From Microbacterium sp. 4R-513 (GTDB lineage: Bacteria; Actinomycetota; Actinomycetes; Actinomycetales; Microbacteriaceae): a DNA stretch of 64,000 nucleotides. Below, in pieces: positions 35,340 to 43,203 of the stretch. Position 1 is the stretch's first letter; every line of letters starts with the position of its first letter. A program made the position numbers and the translations under genes. The stretch is taken from NCBI RefSeq assembly GCF_011046485.1, contig NZ_CP049256.1, positions 558,001 through 622,000 on the forward strand, in the 5' to 3' direction. The notes below the pieces were generated by a model, which was not told the DNA's origin, did not search any database, and saw nothing but the letters and a program-made list of their open reading frames with translations.

Positions 35340-35855
35340 TCAGATGAGCGGCTTGTCGTGCTGCTCGGTCGGGATCGCCTGCGTGAGCGTCGAGTGCTTC
35401 GCGAGCTCATGGGTCGCTTCGGAGGCCTCGCGCTCGGCGAGGTAGCGCTTGACCTCGCGGGCGACGCGCGCCTCGAGGAAGAAGGAGAGGAACGGCACGA
35501 TGCCGCCGGCTGCGAGCAGTAGGAACCGCGCGAAGTGCCAGCGCATGAGGCTCCACACGCGGAAGCACGAGAAGAGGTACACGACGTAGAACCAGCCGTG
35601 CGCCACGAGGATGCCGAGCGACAGGTTGAAGCCGTCGCCCGTCGACTCGTGCCCGGTGGGGCCCTCGATCACGGGTGCGAACCAGAGGAAACCGCCCGAC
35701 CCGCCGAGGAAGAGCTCGTACCCGAGCGCGTACTTGACGAGCATCTCGGCGCACAGGAGCAGCAGCATCGTGCCCGTGATGATCGAGCAGACCTGGTAGA
35801 ACCGCAGCGCACCGCGGATCGCCGGGAACGAGGCGAGTTTGGGAGCGGCGGGCAT
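35340..35855 (-). CDS. DUF3817 integral membrane protein
   Basis: A 171-residue membrane protein with three or four helices. [30 protein letters not shown] and [25 protein letters not shown] are the DUF3817 hallmarks. Homologues sit beside guaA, SURF1 and guaB3 in many actinobacteria, as here. The soluble C-terminus is rich in Glu/Ala. Its function is unknown; the context suggests only long-standing gene neighbourhood. Confidence 0.9.
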   Translation of the reverse strand: MPAAPKLASFPAIRGALRFYQVCSIITGTMLLLLCAEMLVKYALGYELFLGGSGGFLWFAPVIEGPTGHESTGDGFNLSLGILVAHGWFYVVYLFSCFRVWSLMRWHFARFLLLAAGGIVPFLSFFLEARVAREVKRYLAEREASEATHELAKHSTLTQAIPTEQHDKPLI

Positions 35856-35865
35856 GGGCTCCAGT

Positions 35866-36762
35866 TTAGCGGCCGGATGCCTCGTCCCCGCCCGTGCCCG
35901 AGGCGGTGACGGATGCCTCGGCCTTGGCGTCCTCGATCTCCTCGACCTCCTTCTCCCACGCGTCCTTCGCGAGGCGGTACCAGAGGTAGAAGGCGAAGCC
36001 GGCGAAGACCGCCCACTCGATCGCGTAGAAGATGTTGAGCCAATTGATCCGCGAGCCCTCGTCGGGCGGCGGGGAGTGGATGTCGAGCAGCAGCGACGGC
36101 GCCGTCTCGGACGCGATGTACTGACGGTAGACGTCGAGCCCCTCGACGTCGTGCCACTGGCTGAGGAGGGCCGCCGGCGACATCCGCGTCATCGTCTGCG
36201 GGTCGCTCCCCCGCGGCGGAGGCAGCGGACCCTCGTCGGCGATGAGGCGCCCCGTGACCCTCACGGGCTCGGGGTTCGCCGCGGAGGCGTCGAAGTCCAG
36301 CCGGTCGACCGCGTTCTGCGCCTTCTCGCGGGTCGCCGCCCAGCCGAGCGCGACGGCGACGGAGGTCGGAGCTGGGGCATCGATGCGCAGCTGCCCCGTG
36401 ACCCAGTACCCCTCGACGCCCTCGTTGTAGCGCGACTCGACGATCAGGAAATCGCCGGGCACCCACCGTCCCGTGGTCTCGACGAGCTGCCCGACGAGCG
36501 GCTCGGGGAGGTACTCCCCGGGGGTGGTCACTTCGTTGAGCGGACGCAGCACCTCGGTCGCACCGGGCGGTGTCGGATCGGTGTCGATCGCCCGCCCGAG
36601 CTGCCACTGGCCGAGCCATGCGAAGACGCCGGCGACGACGAGGCAGAGACCGAGCATCGCGATCCAGCGCGGACGCAGCATGACCTCGCGCAGGGTCGGC
36701 GTGAAGACCTCGGGCTCGATGTCCGGGCTCGGAGCCGGGGAGAGGGGAGGAAGCGAGCTCAT
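35866..36762 (-). CDS. SURF1-family cytochrome c oxidase assembly protein
   Basis: A 298-residue SURF1 protein: N-terminal helix (IAMLGLCLVVAGVFAWLGQWQLGRA, about residues 34-58), a large external domain with the conserved WVPGDFLIVESRYNEGVEGYWV and VALGWAATREKAQ, and a C-terminal helix (NWLNIFYAIEWAVFAGFAFYLWYRL). SURF1 assists haem a insertion into cytochrome c oxidase. The ATG at 36762 overlaps the guaB3 stop by 4 bp, so the pair is coupled. The tail is Glu/Ala-rich. Confidence 0.93.
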   Translation of the reverse strand: MSSLPPLSPAPSPDIEPEVFTPTLREVMLRPRWIAMLGLCLVVAGVFAWLGQWQLGRAIDTDPTPPGATEVLRPLNEVTTPGEYLPEPLVGQLVETTGRWVPGDFLIVESRYNEGVEGYWVTGQLRIDAPAPTSVAVALGWAATREKAQNAVDRLDFDASAANPEPVRVTGRLIADEGPLPPPRGSDPQTMTRMSPAALLSQWHDVEGLDVYRQYIASETAPSLLLDIHSPPPDEGSRINWLNIFYAIEWAVFAGFAFYLWYRLAKDAWEKEVEEIEDAKAEASVTASGTGGDEASGR

Positions 36763-37883
36763 CCGCCGCTGTAGGGCGCGACGACGACCTCGACGCGCTG
36801 GAACTCCTTGAGGTCGGAGTACCCCGTCGTCGCCATGGACTTGCGCAGGGCTCCGATGAGATTGGCCGTGCCGTCGGCGACGGGTGCGGGGCCGTAGAGC
36901 ACCGACTCGAGGTCGACGAGCTGCTCGACCTTCATGCGGTGGCCGCGCGGGAGCCGCGAGTGGTGCGCCTCGGGACCCCAGTGGAAGCCCTGACCAGGGG
37001 CATCCGTCGCCCGCGCGAGCGCGACGCCGAGCATGACGGCGTCGGCGCCCATCGCGAGCGCCTTGACGATGTCGCCCGAGGTGCCCACGCCGCCGTCGGC
37101 GATGACGTGCACGTAGCGGCCGCCCGACTCGTCGAGGTAGTCGCGCCGTGCGCCGGCGACGTCGGCGACGGCGGTCGCCATGGGGGCGTGCAGACCGAGG
37201 GTCGCGCGGGTCGTGGATGCCGCGCCCCCGCCGAACCCGACGAGCACACCCGCAGCGCCGGTGCGCATGAGGTGGAGGGCGGCCGTGTAGGTGGCGGCGC
37301 CGCCGACGATCACGGGGACGTCGAGGTCGTAGATGAACTTCTTGAGGTTGAGCGGCTGGTCGACCGACGACACGTGCTCGGCGGACACCGTCGTGCCGCG
37401 GATGACGAAGAGGTCGACGCCCGCCGCGACGACGGTCTCGTACAGCTCCTGCGTGCGCTGCGGCGTGAGAGCGCCGGCGACGGTGACCCCCGCCGCGCGG
37501 ATCTCGGCGAGGCGATCGCGCACGAGCTCGGCCTTGATCGGCTCGGAGTAGAGCTCCTGCATCCGGGCCGTGGCTGCCGAGTCCGGCATGGAGGCGATCT
37601 CGGCGAGCAGCGGCTCGGGGTCGTCGTAGCGCGTCCACAGACCCTCGAGGTCGAGCACGCCGAGACCGCCGAGCTGGCCGAGCATGATCGCCGTGCGGGG
37701 GCTCATGACCGAGTCCATCGGGGCGCCGAGCACGGGGATCGCGAACTGGAATGCGTCGATCGACCACGCGGTCGAGACGTCCTCGGGATTGCGCGTGCGC
37801 CGCGAGGGCACCACCGCGATGTCATCGAACGCGTACGCCCGGCGGGCGCGCTTCGCGCGGCCGAGCTCGATGTCCATGCTCAC
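36759..37883 (-). CDS. guaB3: GuaB3 family IMP dehydrogenase-related protein
   Basis: A 374-residue TIM-barrel protein of the IMPDH/GMPR superfamily without CBS domains. The catalytic loop that reads GPGSICTTR in true IMPDH (and in the guaB product here) is GFGGGAASTTR, so the catalytic cysteine is missing. This is the normal state for GuaB3. GuaB3 proteins occur through actinobacteria; work on homologues in other bacteria has shown GMP reductase activity in some cases. Here the absent cysteine and the conserved GGVGTSGDIVKALAMGADAVMLG nucleotide loop argue for a divergent, possibly regulatory, role. Confidence 0.94.
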   Translation of the reverse strand: MSMDIELGRAKRARRAYAFDDIAVVPSRRTRNPEDVSTAWSIDAFQFAIPVLGAPMDSVMSPRTAIMLGQLGGLGVLDLEGLWTRYDDPEPLLAEIASMPDSAATARMQELYSEPIKAELVRDRLAEIRAAGVTVAGALTPQRTQELYETVVAAGVDLFVIRGTTVSAEHVSSVDQPLNLKKFIYDLDVPVIVGGAATYTAALHLMRTGAAGVLVGFGGGAASTTRATLGLHAPMATAVADVAGARRDYLDESGGRYVHVIADGGVGTSGDIVKALAMGADAVMLGVALARATDAPGQGFHWGPEAHHSRLPRGHRMKVEQLVDLESVLYGPAPVADGTANLIGALRKSMATTGYSDLKEFQRVEVVVAPYSGG

Positions 37884-37935
37884 CCCTCCAGCCTAGTCCG
37901 CGCGGGTTGCGGCCCCCGTGGCGCCCCTAGCCCTG

Positions 37936-37957
37936 GTCGCTGGGCTTGTCGAAGCGT
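37936..37957. repeat. family B dispersed repeat (GGTCGCTGGGCTTGTCGAAG)
   Basis: A short motif that recurs, inverted and degenerate, near 62948-62970 as CCCTTCGACGAGCTCACGGACC. The shared part is a purine-rich half and its TTCGA centre. It belongs to the repeat-filled 219-bp gap between guaB3 and the ABC-F gene. Confidence 0.5.
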
Positions 37958-38006
37958 CGGAGACCGGGCCGACGTCCCCCGCCGACCGCAGTTCGACCCC
38001 TAGCCA

Positions 38007-38083
38007 GTGCACAACGGCGGATGATGTGCCTGACACGCCGGGGCGCCACCGGCGCGTCGCACACTTTCTCCGCCGTTGTGCAC
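38007..38083. repeat. 77-bp palindromic element
   Basis: Perfect 15-bp arms GTGCACAACGGCGGA (38007-38021) and TCCGCCGTTGTGCAC (38069-38083). Inner bases are partly complementary as well (TGTGCCTGACACGCC against GGCGCGTCGCACAC), so the whole segment can fold into one long imperfect hairpin. It lies upstream of the guaB3 promoter region and just past the ABC-F stop codon at 38103. No open reading frame or U-tract accompanies it. Confidence 0.7.
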
Positions 38084-38102
38084 GAGGCGAGGACCGGTGA
38101 GG

Positions 38103-39791
38103 TCAGCGGGCGCGGGCGACGCGGCCCTCGTCCCAGACGGGCTCGGGCGTCTCGCGCACGCGGCCGTCTGCTCCGAAGACCAAGAACCGGTCGAAGGAGC
38201 GGGCGAACCAGCGGTCGTGCGTCACGGCGACGACGGTCCCCTCGAACCGGGCGAGGGCATCCTCGAGAGCCTCGGCTGAGACGAGGTCGAGGTTGTCGGT
38301 CGGCTCGTCGAGGAGCAGCAGCGTCGCACCCGAGAGCTCGAGCAGGAGGATCTGGAAGCGGGCCTGCTGGCCGCCCGACAGGGTGTCGAACGACTGCTCG
38401 GCCTGCCGGATGAGTCCGTAGCGGTCGAGGGCGGAGCTCGCGGCATCCCGAGGCATCCCGGACCGCTCGTCGTCACCGCGATGCAGGATGTCGAGCAGCG
38501 TCCTCCCCGAGAACTCGGGGTGGCGGTGGGTCTGCGCGAACCAGCCGGGCACGACGCGCGCGCCGAGGATCGCCCGGCCCGTATGCGGCACGGGCTCCAG
38601 CGACCCGCCGACGGTCGTCAGGTGGCCGAGGCGCCCGTCGGGGTCGGTGCCGCCCCGGGCGAGAAGGCGCAGGAAGTGCGACTTTCCCGATCCGTTCGAG
38701 CCCAGCACCGCGATGCGGTCGCCGAACCACACCTCGAGGTCGAACGACTGCATGAGGCCCGTGAGCTCGAGGGCCTCGGCGACGACGACGCGTTTGCCGG
38801 TGCGCGATCCGCGGAGCCGGAGCGCGAGCTCCTGCTCGGGCGGGCGCTCCTCGGGCGGCCCCGCGTCTTCGAAGCGCCGCAGCCGCGTCTGGGCGGCCCG
38901 GTACCGTGAGGCGAAGCCGTCGTTGGCGGCGGCCTTGACCTTCAGGTCCGCCACGAGGGCCTTGAGCTTCGCGTGCTGCTCATCCCAGCGGCGACGGAGC
39001 TCGTCGAGGCGCAGCATCCTGTCCTCACGTGCCTGGTGGTACGTCGCGAACCCGCCGCCGTGCACCCAGGCCGAGCTGCCGGCGGGGCTGGCCTCGAGTG
39101 TGACGAGGCGGTCGGCGCCGCGCGCGAGCAGTTCGCGGTCGTGCGACACGAGCAGCACGGTCTTCGGCGTCTCGCGCAGCCGGTCTTCGAGCCAGCGCTT
39201 GCCCGGGACATCGAGGTAGTTGTCGGGCTCGTCGAGCAGCAGCACCTCGTCGGGTCCCCGGAGCAGCGCCTCGAGCGCGAGCCGCTTCTGCTCGCCGCCC
39301 GAGAGGGTCGACAGCTCGCGGAACCGCGCGCGGGAGTACGGGATGCCGAGTGCCGCCGTCGTGCAGGTGTCCCAGACCGTCTCGTGCTCATACCCGCCGG
39401 CCTCGGCGTAGTCGGCGAGCGCCGTCGCGTAACGCATCTGGGTCTCGAGGTCGTCGTGCTCGATCATCGCGTTCTCGGACGCCTCGAGTTCGCGCGCCGC
39501 CCGCGCGATGCGGTCCGGCGCGACCGCGACGAGGAGGTCCTGCACCGTCTGGTCGGCGCCGCCGTGACCGATGAACTGGTCCATCACACCGAGGCCGCCG
39601 CCGATCGAGATCGAACCCTGATCGGGGGCGATCTCGCCGCGGATCATGCGCAGGAGCGTCGTCTTGCCGGCGCCGTTCGCGCCGATGAGCGCGGTCGTCG
39701 AGCCCTCGCCGACCCGGAACGACACGTCGTCGAGCAGCTGCCGCCCGTCGGGCAGCGCGAAAGAGACGCCGTTGACGTCGATATGCCCCAC
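38103..39791 (-). CDS. ABC-F family ATPase
   Basis: A 562-residue protein with two ABC cassettes and no membrane segment. Cassette one: Walker A IGANGAGKT (about 36-44), signature LSGGE, Walker B LLLDEPDNYLDV. Cassette two: GSNGSGKS, signature LSGGQ, Walker B LLLDEPTDNLDL. The linker between them contains the charged RMLRLDELRRRWDEQHAKLKAL helix. ABC-F proteins act on ribosomes, in translation control or antibiotic protection; the subtype is not clear from sequence alone, so no resistance role should be assumed. Confidence 0.93.
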   Translation of the reverse strand: MGHIDVNGVSFALPDGRQLLDDVSFRVGEGSTTALIGANGAGKTTLLRMIRGEIAPDQGSISIGGGLGVMDQFIGHGGADQTVQDLLVAVAPDRIARAARELEASENAMIEHDDLETQMRYATALADYAEAGGYEHETVWDTCTTAALGIPYSRARFRELSTLSGGEQKRLALEALLRGPDEVLLLDEPDNYLDVPGKRWLEDRLRETPKTVLLVSHDRELLARGADRLVTLEASPAGSSAWVHGGGFATYHQAREDRMLRLDELRRRWDEQHAKLKALVADLKVKAAANDGFASRYRAAQTRLRRFEDAGPPEERPPEQELALRLRGSRTGKRVVVAEALELTGLMQSFDLEVWFGDRIAVLGSNGSGKSHFLRLLARGGTDPDGRLGHLTTVGGSLEPVPHTGRAILGARVVPGWFAQTHRHPEFSGRTLLDILHRGDDERSGMPRDAASSALDRYGLIRQAEQSFDTLSGGQQARFQILLLELSGATLLLLDEPTDNLDLVSAEALEDALARFEGTVVAVTHDRWFARSFDRFLVFGADGRVRETPEPVWDEGRVARAR

Positions 39792-39884
39792 GTTGGTTCT
39801 CCGTCCGCCCCGGTGCGCACGGAGCCGACCAGCCTATCGCGCGACGACCGCGGCGTGCCCGCGGCGTCGGTCACGCGGCGTCGG

Positions 39885-40169
39885 TCAGGCGGCGGGCGCG
39901 GCGTAGCGGCCGGACTTCAGGGCGCGGGCACGGGCCTTCTCGGCCTCTTCTTCCCGGTTCTTGGGCGGAACCGTCGCCACGAGGTCCTGCAGCAGGTGCT
40001 GCGTGATGTGCGCGATCTCGTGCACCGCCCGGTCGAAGGCCTCCTGGTTGGCCTTGGAGGGCTTGGTCGTGCCCGAGATCTTGCGGACGTACTGGAGCGC
40101 CGCGGCCTGCACCTCGTCGCTGGTCGCGGCGGGCTCGAAATTGTGGAGGTTGTGGATGCTGCGGCACAT
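39885..40169 (-). CDS. DUF2277 family protein
   Basis: A 94-residue protein with the DUF2277 pattern: MCRSIHNLHNFEPAATSDEVQAAALQYVRKISG and EIAHITQHLLQDL. The invariant CRSI start suggests a conserved role for that cysteine, perhaps in metal or nucleic acid binding, but none is established. Monocistronic, downstream of the tetR gene on the same strand. Confidence 0.85.
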   Translation of the reverse strand: MCRSIHNLHNFEPAATSDEVQAAALQYVRKISGTTKPSKANQEAFDRAVHEIAHITQHLLQDLVATVPPKNREEEAEKARARALKSGRYAAPAA

Positions 40170-40209
40170 GCCCCCGACGATACGCCGGGGTCCGGTCAGC
40201 CGACCAGGG

Positions 40210-40851
40210 TCACCAGGGCTCGTTGCCCCGCGGCGCGATGTCGAGGATGTGCGGCAGCTCGGTCGGGAAGCAGGCGCGGAAGAGCTCGGTGATGCTCGGA
40301 TCGGAGCCGTAGTCGTCGACGAGCCGCATGCCGATCATCACGTTGATGAGCATGCCCTCGGCGAGGAACTTGCGCGCTTCGTCGGCATCGAGCCCTGCCT
40401 CGTCGCGGAAGAAGCGCCAGACCTGGGCGAACCCGCGCCGGGCGGCCGCGCCGATCACCGGGTGCCCGCCGAGCAGCCACGCGTGCGACAGCGTCTGATG
40501 CAGCCCGCGCACGTTGAGCAGCTCGACGTAGGCCTCGCCGATCCGCTTCGAGACGGGTCGGTCGGATGCCTCGTCCTCGGCGAGCGCGAGGCGGAAGACG
40601 CGCATGAGCTCGTCGAGCGACGCCTGCATCGCGGCGAGGAAGAGGCTCTCCTTCGATCCGAAGAGCCGCACGACGTACGGCTGGCTGACACCTGCGGTCC
40701 GAGCGACGTCGTCGGTCGTCGTCCCCTCGTATCCCCGGGCGCCGAACACCGCGATCGCGGCCGTGACGATCTGCTCCCGGCGCTCCTCCGAGCTCATCCG
40801 CCGTGCTGTCTCGGGTCGCGACGCCGTCGTCGTCTCCTGATTCGCGCTCAT
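40210..40851 (-). CDS. TetR-family transcriptional regulator
   Basis: About 213 residues. The HTH is REQIVTAAIAVFGARGYEGTTTDDVARTAGVSQPYVVRLFGSKESLF, a standard TetR N-terminus; the C-terminal ligand domain has GLHQTLSHAWLLGGHPVIGAAARRGF. I chose the ATG at 40851; another at 40860 lies within the operator region. It is divergent from an MFS exporter gene, with shared GATTAC repeats between them, so it is presumably that exporter's repressor. Confidence 0.92.
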   Translation of the reverse strand: MSANQETTTASRPETARRMSSEERREQIVTAAIAVFGARGYEGTTTDDVARTAGVSQPYVVRLFGSKESLFLAAMQASLDELMRVFRLALAEDEASDRPVSKRIGEAYVELLNVRGLHQTLSHAWLLGGHPVIGAAARRGFAQVWRFFRDEAGLDADEARKFLAEGMLINVMIGMRLVDDYGSDPSITELFRACFPTELPHILDIAPRGNEPW

Positions 40852-40870
40852 GCTTGACATGTTATCAGTC

Positions 40871-40911
40871 GATTACTACATTGATCCTCGTCTTAGTAAT
40901 CATCCGATTAC
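40871..40911. promoter_or_regulatory. TetR operator region with GATTAC repeats
   Basis: GATTACTA (40871-40878) and TAGTAATC (40894-40901) form an inverted repeat; GTAATC (40896-40901) and GATTAC (40906-40911) form a second, tighter one with a 4-base centre. Three GATTAC half-sites in 41 bp of the divergent gap suit cooperative TetR binding controlling both genes. Confidence 0.65.
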
Positions 40912-40933
40912 AACCAACCCGAAGGAGCTATCG

Positions 40934-42394
40934 ATGAGCGACGTCCTCACCTCCCCCGCGACGCGGCGGCGAGCCTTCGGGCTCGTCGTGGCCGCGGCAT
41001 CCGTCCCCATGTTCATGGCCACCCTCGACAACCTCGTGATGACCAACGCGCTGCCGGTCCTGCACACCGAGCTCGGAGCGAGCGTCGAGCAGCTGCAGTG
41101 GTTCGTCAACGCGTACACGCTCGCCTTCGCGAGCGCGATCCTCATCGCATCGGCTCTCGGCGACCGGTTCGGCCGTCGCACGGTCTTCATCGCGGGCATC
41201 GCGATCTTCGGCGTCGGATCGGTGCTGGCGGCTCTCAGCACCGACCCGACGCAGCTGATCGCGGCGCGGGCCCTTCAGGGCTTCGGCGGGGCGGGGGTCA
41301 TGCCCCTCTCGCTCGCCCTCATCTCCGGCGGGGTCGCTCCCGAGCGCCGTCCCCTCGCGATCGGCATCTGGGGCGGCATCTCGGGACTCGGAGTCGCCGT
41401 CGGCCCGCTCGTCGGCGGAGCCGTCATGGAGGGCTGGAACTGGCAGGCGATCTTCTGGATCAACGTCCCGGTCGCGATCATCGCGATCCCGTTCGCCTTC
41501 TTCGCGCTGAACAACGACTTCGGCGCCCGCGCCCGCATCGATGTGGTCGGGGCCGTTCTCGCAGCCGTCGGCGTTCTGGCCCTCGTCCACGCGATCGTCC
41601 GCGGCAACGACGACGGCTGGTCGTCGTTCTCCGTCATCGCCGAGATCGTCGCCGGCACGGCGCTGCTCGTCGCGTTCGTGCTCTGGCAGCTGCGGGCGAA
41701 GGCTCCGCTGGTGCCGCTGCGGCTCTTCCGCGACCGGTCGTTCACCCTCACCAACATCGTGGGCTTCGGATTCAGCTTCGGCACGTTCGGCGCCGTGTTC
41801 ATCCTCATCCAGTACATGCAGGTCGTGCAGGGCTCGACGCCGCTCGAGGCCGCCGTGCAGACGACCCCGTGGACGCTCGCGCCCATGTTCGTCGCCCCCA
41901 TCGCGGGCATCATCGCGCCCCGCGTCGGCACCCGCCTGCTCATGCTCACGGGTCTCGTGCTGCAGGGCGTCGCGCTCGCCTGGATCGGCCTCACGATGTC
42001 GGCGACCCTCGACTACGCCCAGCTCGTCGCGCCGTTCATCCTCGCCGGCGTCGGCATGGGGCTGGTCTTCGCGCCGTCCGCCACGGCGCTCCTCGCTACC
42101 CTCGGCATGCTCGACCACGCGAAGGCGTCGGGCGTGAACTCCACCGTCCGCGAGATCGGCATCGCCCTCGGCACGGCGGTCATGACCGCGATCTTCCTCG
42201 GCGCGGGGGGCGCGCTGCAGCCCGATCTCTACGTCGACGCGGCGCGGCCGGCCGTGCTCACGGGTGCTGTGGTGCTCTTCGCGGCCGCGGTCGCGGCACT
42301 CTGGCTCCCGTCGGGCCGAGCGGTCGCCGGCGATGAGAAGGCGACGGATGCCGCGGCATCCGTCCCCTCGGGCAAGGAGCTCGTCGGGGCCTGA
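40934..42394 (+). CDS. MFS multidrug exporter (DHA2-type)
   Basis: A 486-residue, 14-helix transporter. Motif D1-like MATLDNLVMTNALPVLHTELGAS opens the protein, motif A GDRFGRRTVF follows helix 2, and motif C-like GGISGLGVAVGPLVGGAVMEGWNWQ lies in helix 5. GAAGGAG is 7 bases before the ATG at 40934. It exports hydrophobic compounds by proton exchange; the substrate is unknown. Divergent from tetR, so induction by its substrate is likely. A strong hairpin after the stop codon ends the transcript. Confidence 0.93.
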   Translation: MSDVLTSPATRRRAFGLVVAAASVPMFMATLDNLVMTNALPVLHTELGASVEQLQWFVNAYTLAFASAILIASALGDRFGRRTVFIAGIAIFGVGSVLAALSTDPTQLIAARALQGFGGAGVMPLSLALISGGVAPERRPLAIGIWGGISGLGVAVGPLVGGAVMEGWNWQAIFWINVPVAIIAIPFAFFALNNDFGARARIDVVGAVLAAVGVLALVHAIVRGNDDGWSSFSVIAEIVAGTALLVAFVLWQLRAKAPLVPLRLFRDRSFTLTNIVGFGFSFGTFGAVFILIQYMQVVQGSTPLEAAVQTTPWTLAPMFVAPIAGIIAPRVGTRLLMLTGLVLQGVALAWIGLTMSATLDYAQLVAPFILAGVGMGLVFAPSATALLATLGMLDHAKASGVNSTVREIGIALGTAVMTAIFLGAGGALQPDLYVDAARPAVLTGAVVLFAAAVAALWLPSGRAVAGDEKATDAAASVPSGKELVGA

Positions 42395-42400
42395 CTCACA

Positions 42401-42448
42401 GGCGCGCGAAGGGGCGGGGGCTCAGGCTCCCGCCCCTTCTCGCGCGCC
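42401..42448. terminator. bidirectional terminator between convergent genes
   Basis: Outer arms GGCGCGC (42401-42407) and GCGCGCC (42442-42448) and inner arms GAAGGGGCGGG (42408-42418) and CCCGCCCCTTC (42429-42439) make an almost continuous 18-bp stem. The loop contains the stop codon of the TMEM175-like gene (42422). It serves both the MFS gene and its convergent neighbour. Confidence 0.75.
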
Positions 42449-43060
42449 TCCGCGGCGCTGGAGGAAGCGGGTGAACGGCTCGTTGAGCACGAAGACGAGG
42501 AACGCCCACGAGCCGACCCAGGGAGCGAGCACGACCGCCACGAGCGCGAAGATGACGGCGCTCAGGCCGCCGAGGCTCTGTCGGCGCGCGTTGTCGCGGG
42601 CATCCTCCTCGAGCAGGTGCCCGCCGCGCGCGGCGGCCCAGGCGTAGGACAGATACCCGAGCAGCGCCGCGAAGAAGAAGTTGATCGGGAGCAGCATCCG
42701 TCCCGCGTAGAACTCGGAGTACTCCGAGACGAGGCTCGTCGTGAAGGGGATCAGCACGATGAAGAGCAGGCGGAGGTTGTTGAGCCAGAGCATGGGGGAG
42801 TCGACCCGCCCGATGTCGCGCCACTGCTGCAGATGGATGGTCCAGAGCATGCTCAGCAGGAGGAAGCTGACCGCGAAGGCGACGAAGTTGTCCGACATGT
42901 CGACGAGCGACGCCCACATCTGATCGTCCGTCTTGAGCCTGCCGAAGCCCTTCGTCGTGAGGTCGAGCACGAGCAGGGTCGCCGCGATCGCGAAGACCCC
43001 GTCGGTATACGCCTCGACCCGTGTCGTCGCGTACGTGCGCGCCCCCCGACCGTCCGCCAT
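42422..43060 (-). CDS. TMEM175/DUF1211-family membrane protein
   Basis: A 212-residue protein with six predicted helices. The first helix holds RVEAYTDGVFAIAATLLVL, the counterpart of the RxxxFSD signature that marks TMEM175 potassium channels; here FSD is replaced by YTD. LLLSMLWTIHLQQW and YLSYAWAAARG are also family-like. Bacterial members form tetrameric K+ channels, so ion conduction is plausible but the altered signature leaves it unproven. I chose the ATG at 43060; the open frame continues upstream into repeat DNA. Confidence 0.82.
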   Translation of the reverse strand: MADGRGARTYATTRVEAYTDGVFAIAATLLVLDLTTKGFGRLKTDDQMWASLVDMSDNFVAFAVSFLLLSMLWTIHLQQWRDIGRVDSPMLWLNNLRLLFIVLIPFTTSLVSEYSEFYAGRMLLPINFFFAALLGYLSYAWAAARGGHLLEEDARDNARRQSLGGLSAVIFALVAVVLAPWVGSWAFLVFVLNEPFTRFLQRRGGAREGAGA

Positions 43061-43076
43061 GACGACAGGGTAGCGA

Positions 43077-43112
43077 GGCGGCGGCTCGGCGCTTGCAGTT
43101 CGGCGCCTCGAC
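43077..43112. repeat. duplicated fragment of the guaB 3' end
   Basis: 36 bases aligning without gaps to 44261-44296, the last codons and stop region of guaB, with 33 identities (33/36). In the guaB direction it still reads VEAPNCKR where guaB reads VEAPNYKR. The two copies are 1,184 bp apart and in the same orientation, and enclose the DUF559 gene. Confidence 0.8.
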
Positions 43113-43125
43113 CCGTCCGAGGTTC

Positions 43126-43200
43126 GGAGATTCGCGCGAACTTCGCACGCCCTGCGGTAGAACGTCCGAACTTCGTGCGAAACTCCGAGGTTCGTGCAGC
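43126..43200. repeat. 75-bp direct repeat (copy 1) after the DUF559 gene
   Basis: Aligns without gaps to 44185-44259 (offset 1,059). Strongest identity is at the two ends: GGAGATTCGCGCGAACT and the 3' half with TTCGTGCG and TTCGTGCAG. The middle ~25 bases differ. It starts a few bases past the DUF559 stop codon. Confidence 0.75.
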
Positions 43201-43203
43201 CGC

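Noticed and set aside
35866..37767. A 633-residue fusion of guaB3-region and SURF1
   Set aside because: The N-terminal half is a shadow of guaB3; SURF1 homology begins at the ATG at 36762, 4 bp into the guaB3 stop.
36759..37883. guaB3 as a decayed IMP dehydrogenase
   Set aside because: Missing catalytic cysteine and CBS domains are normal for GuaB3 proteins, and the frame is intact.
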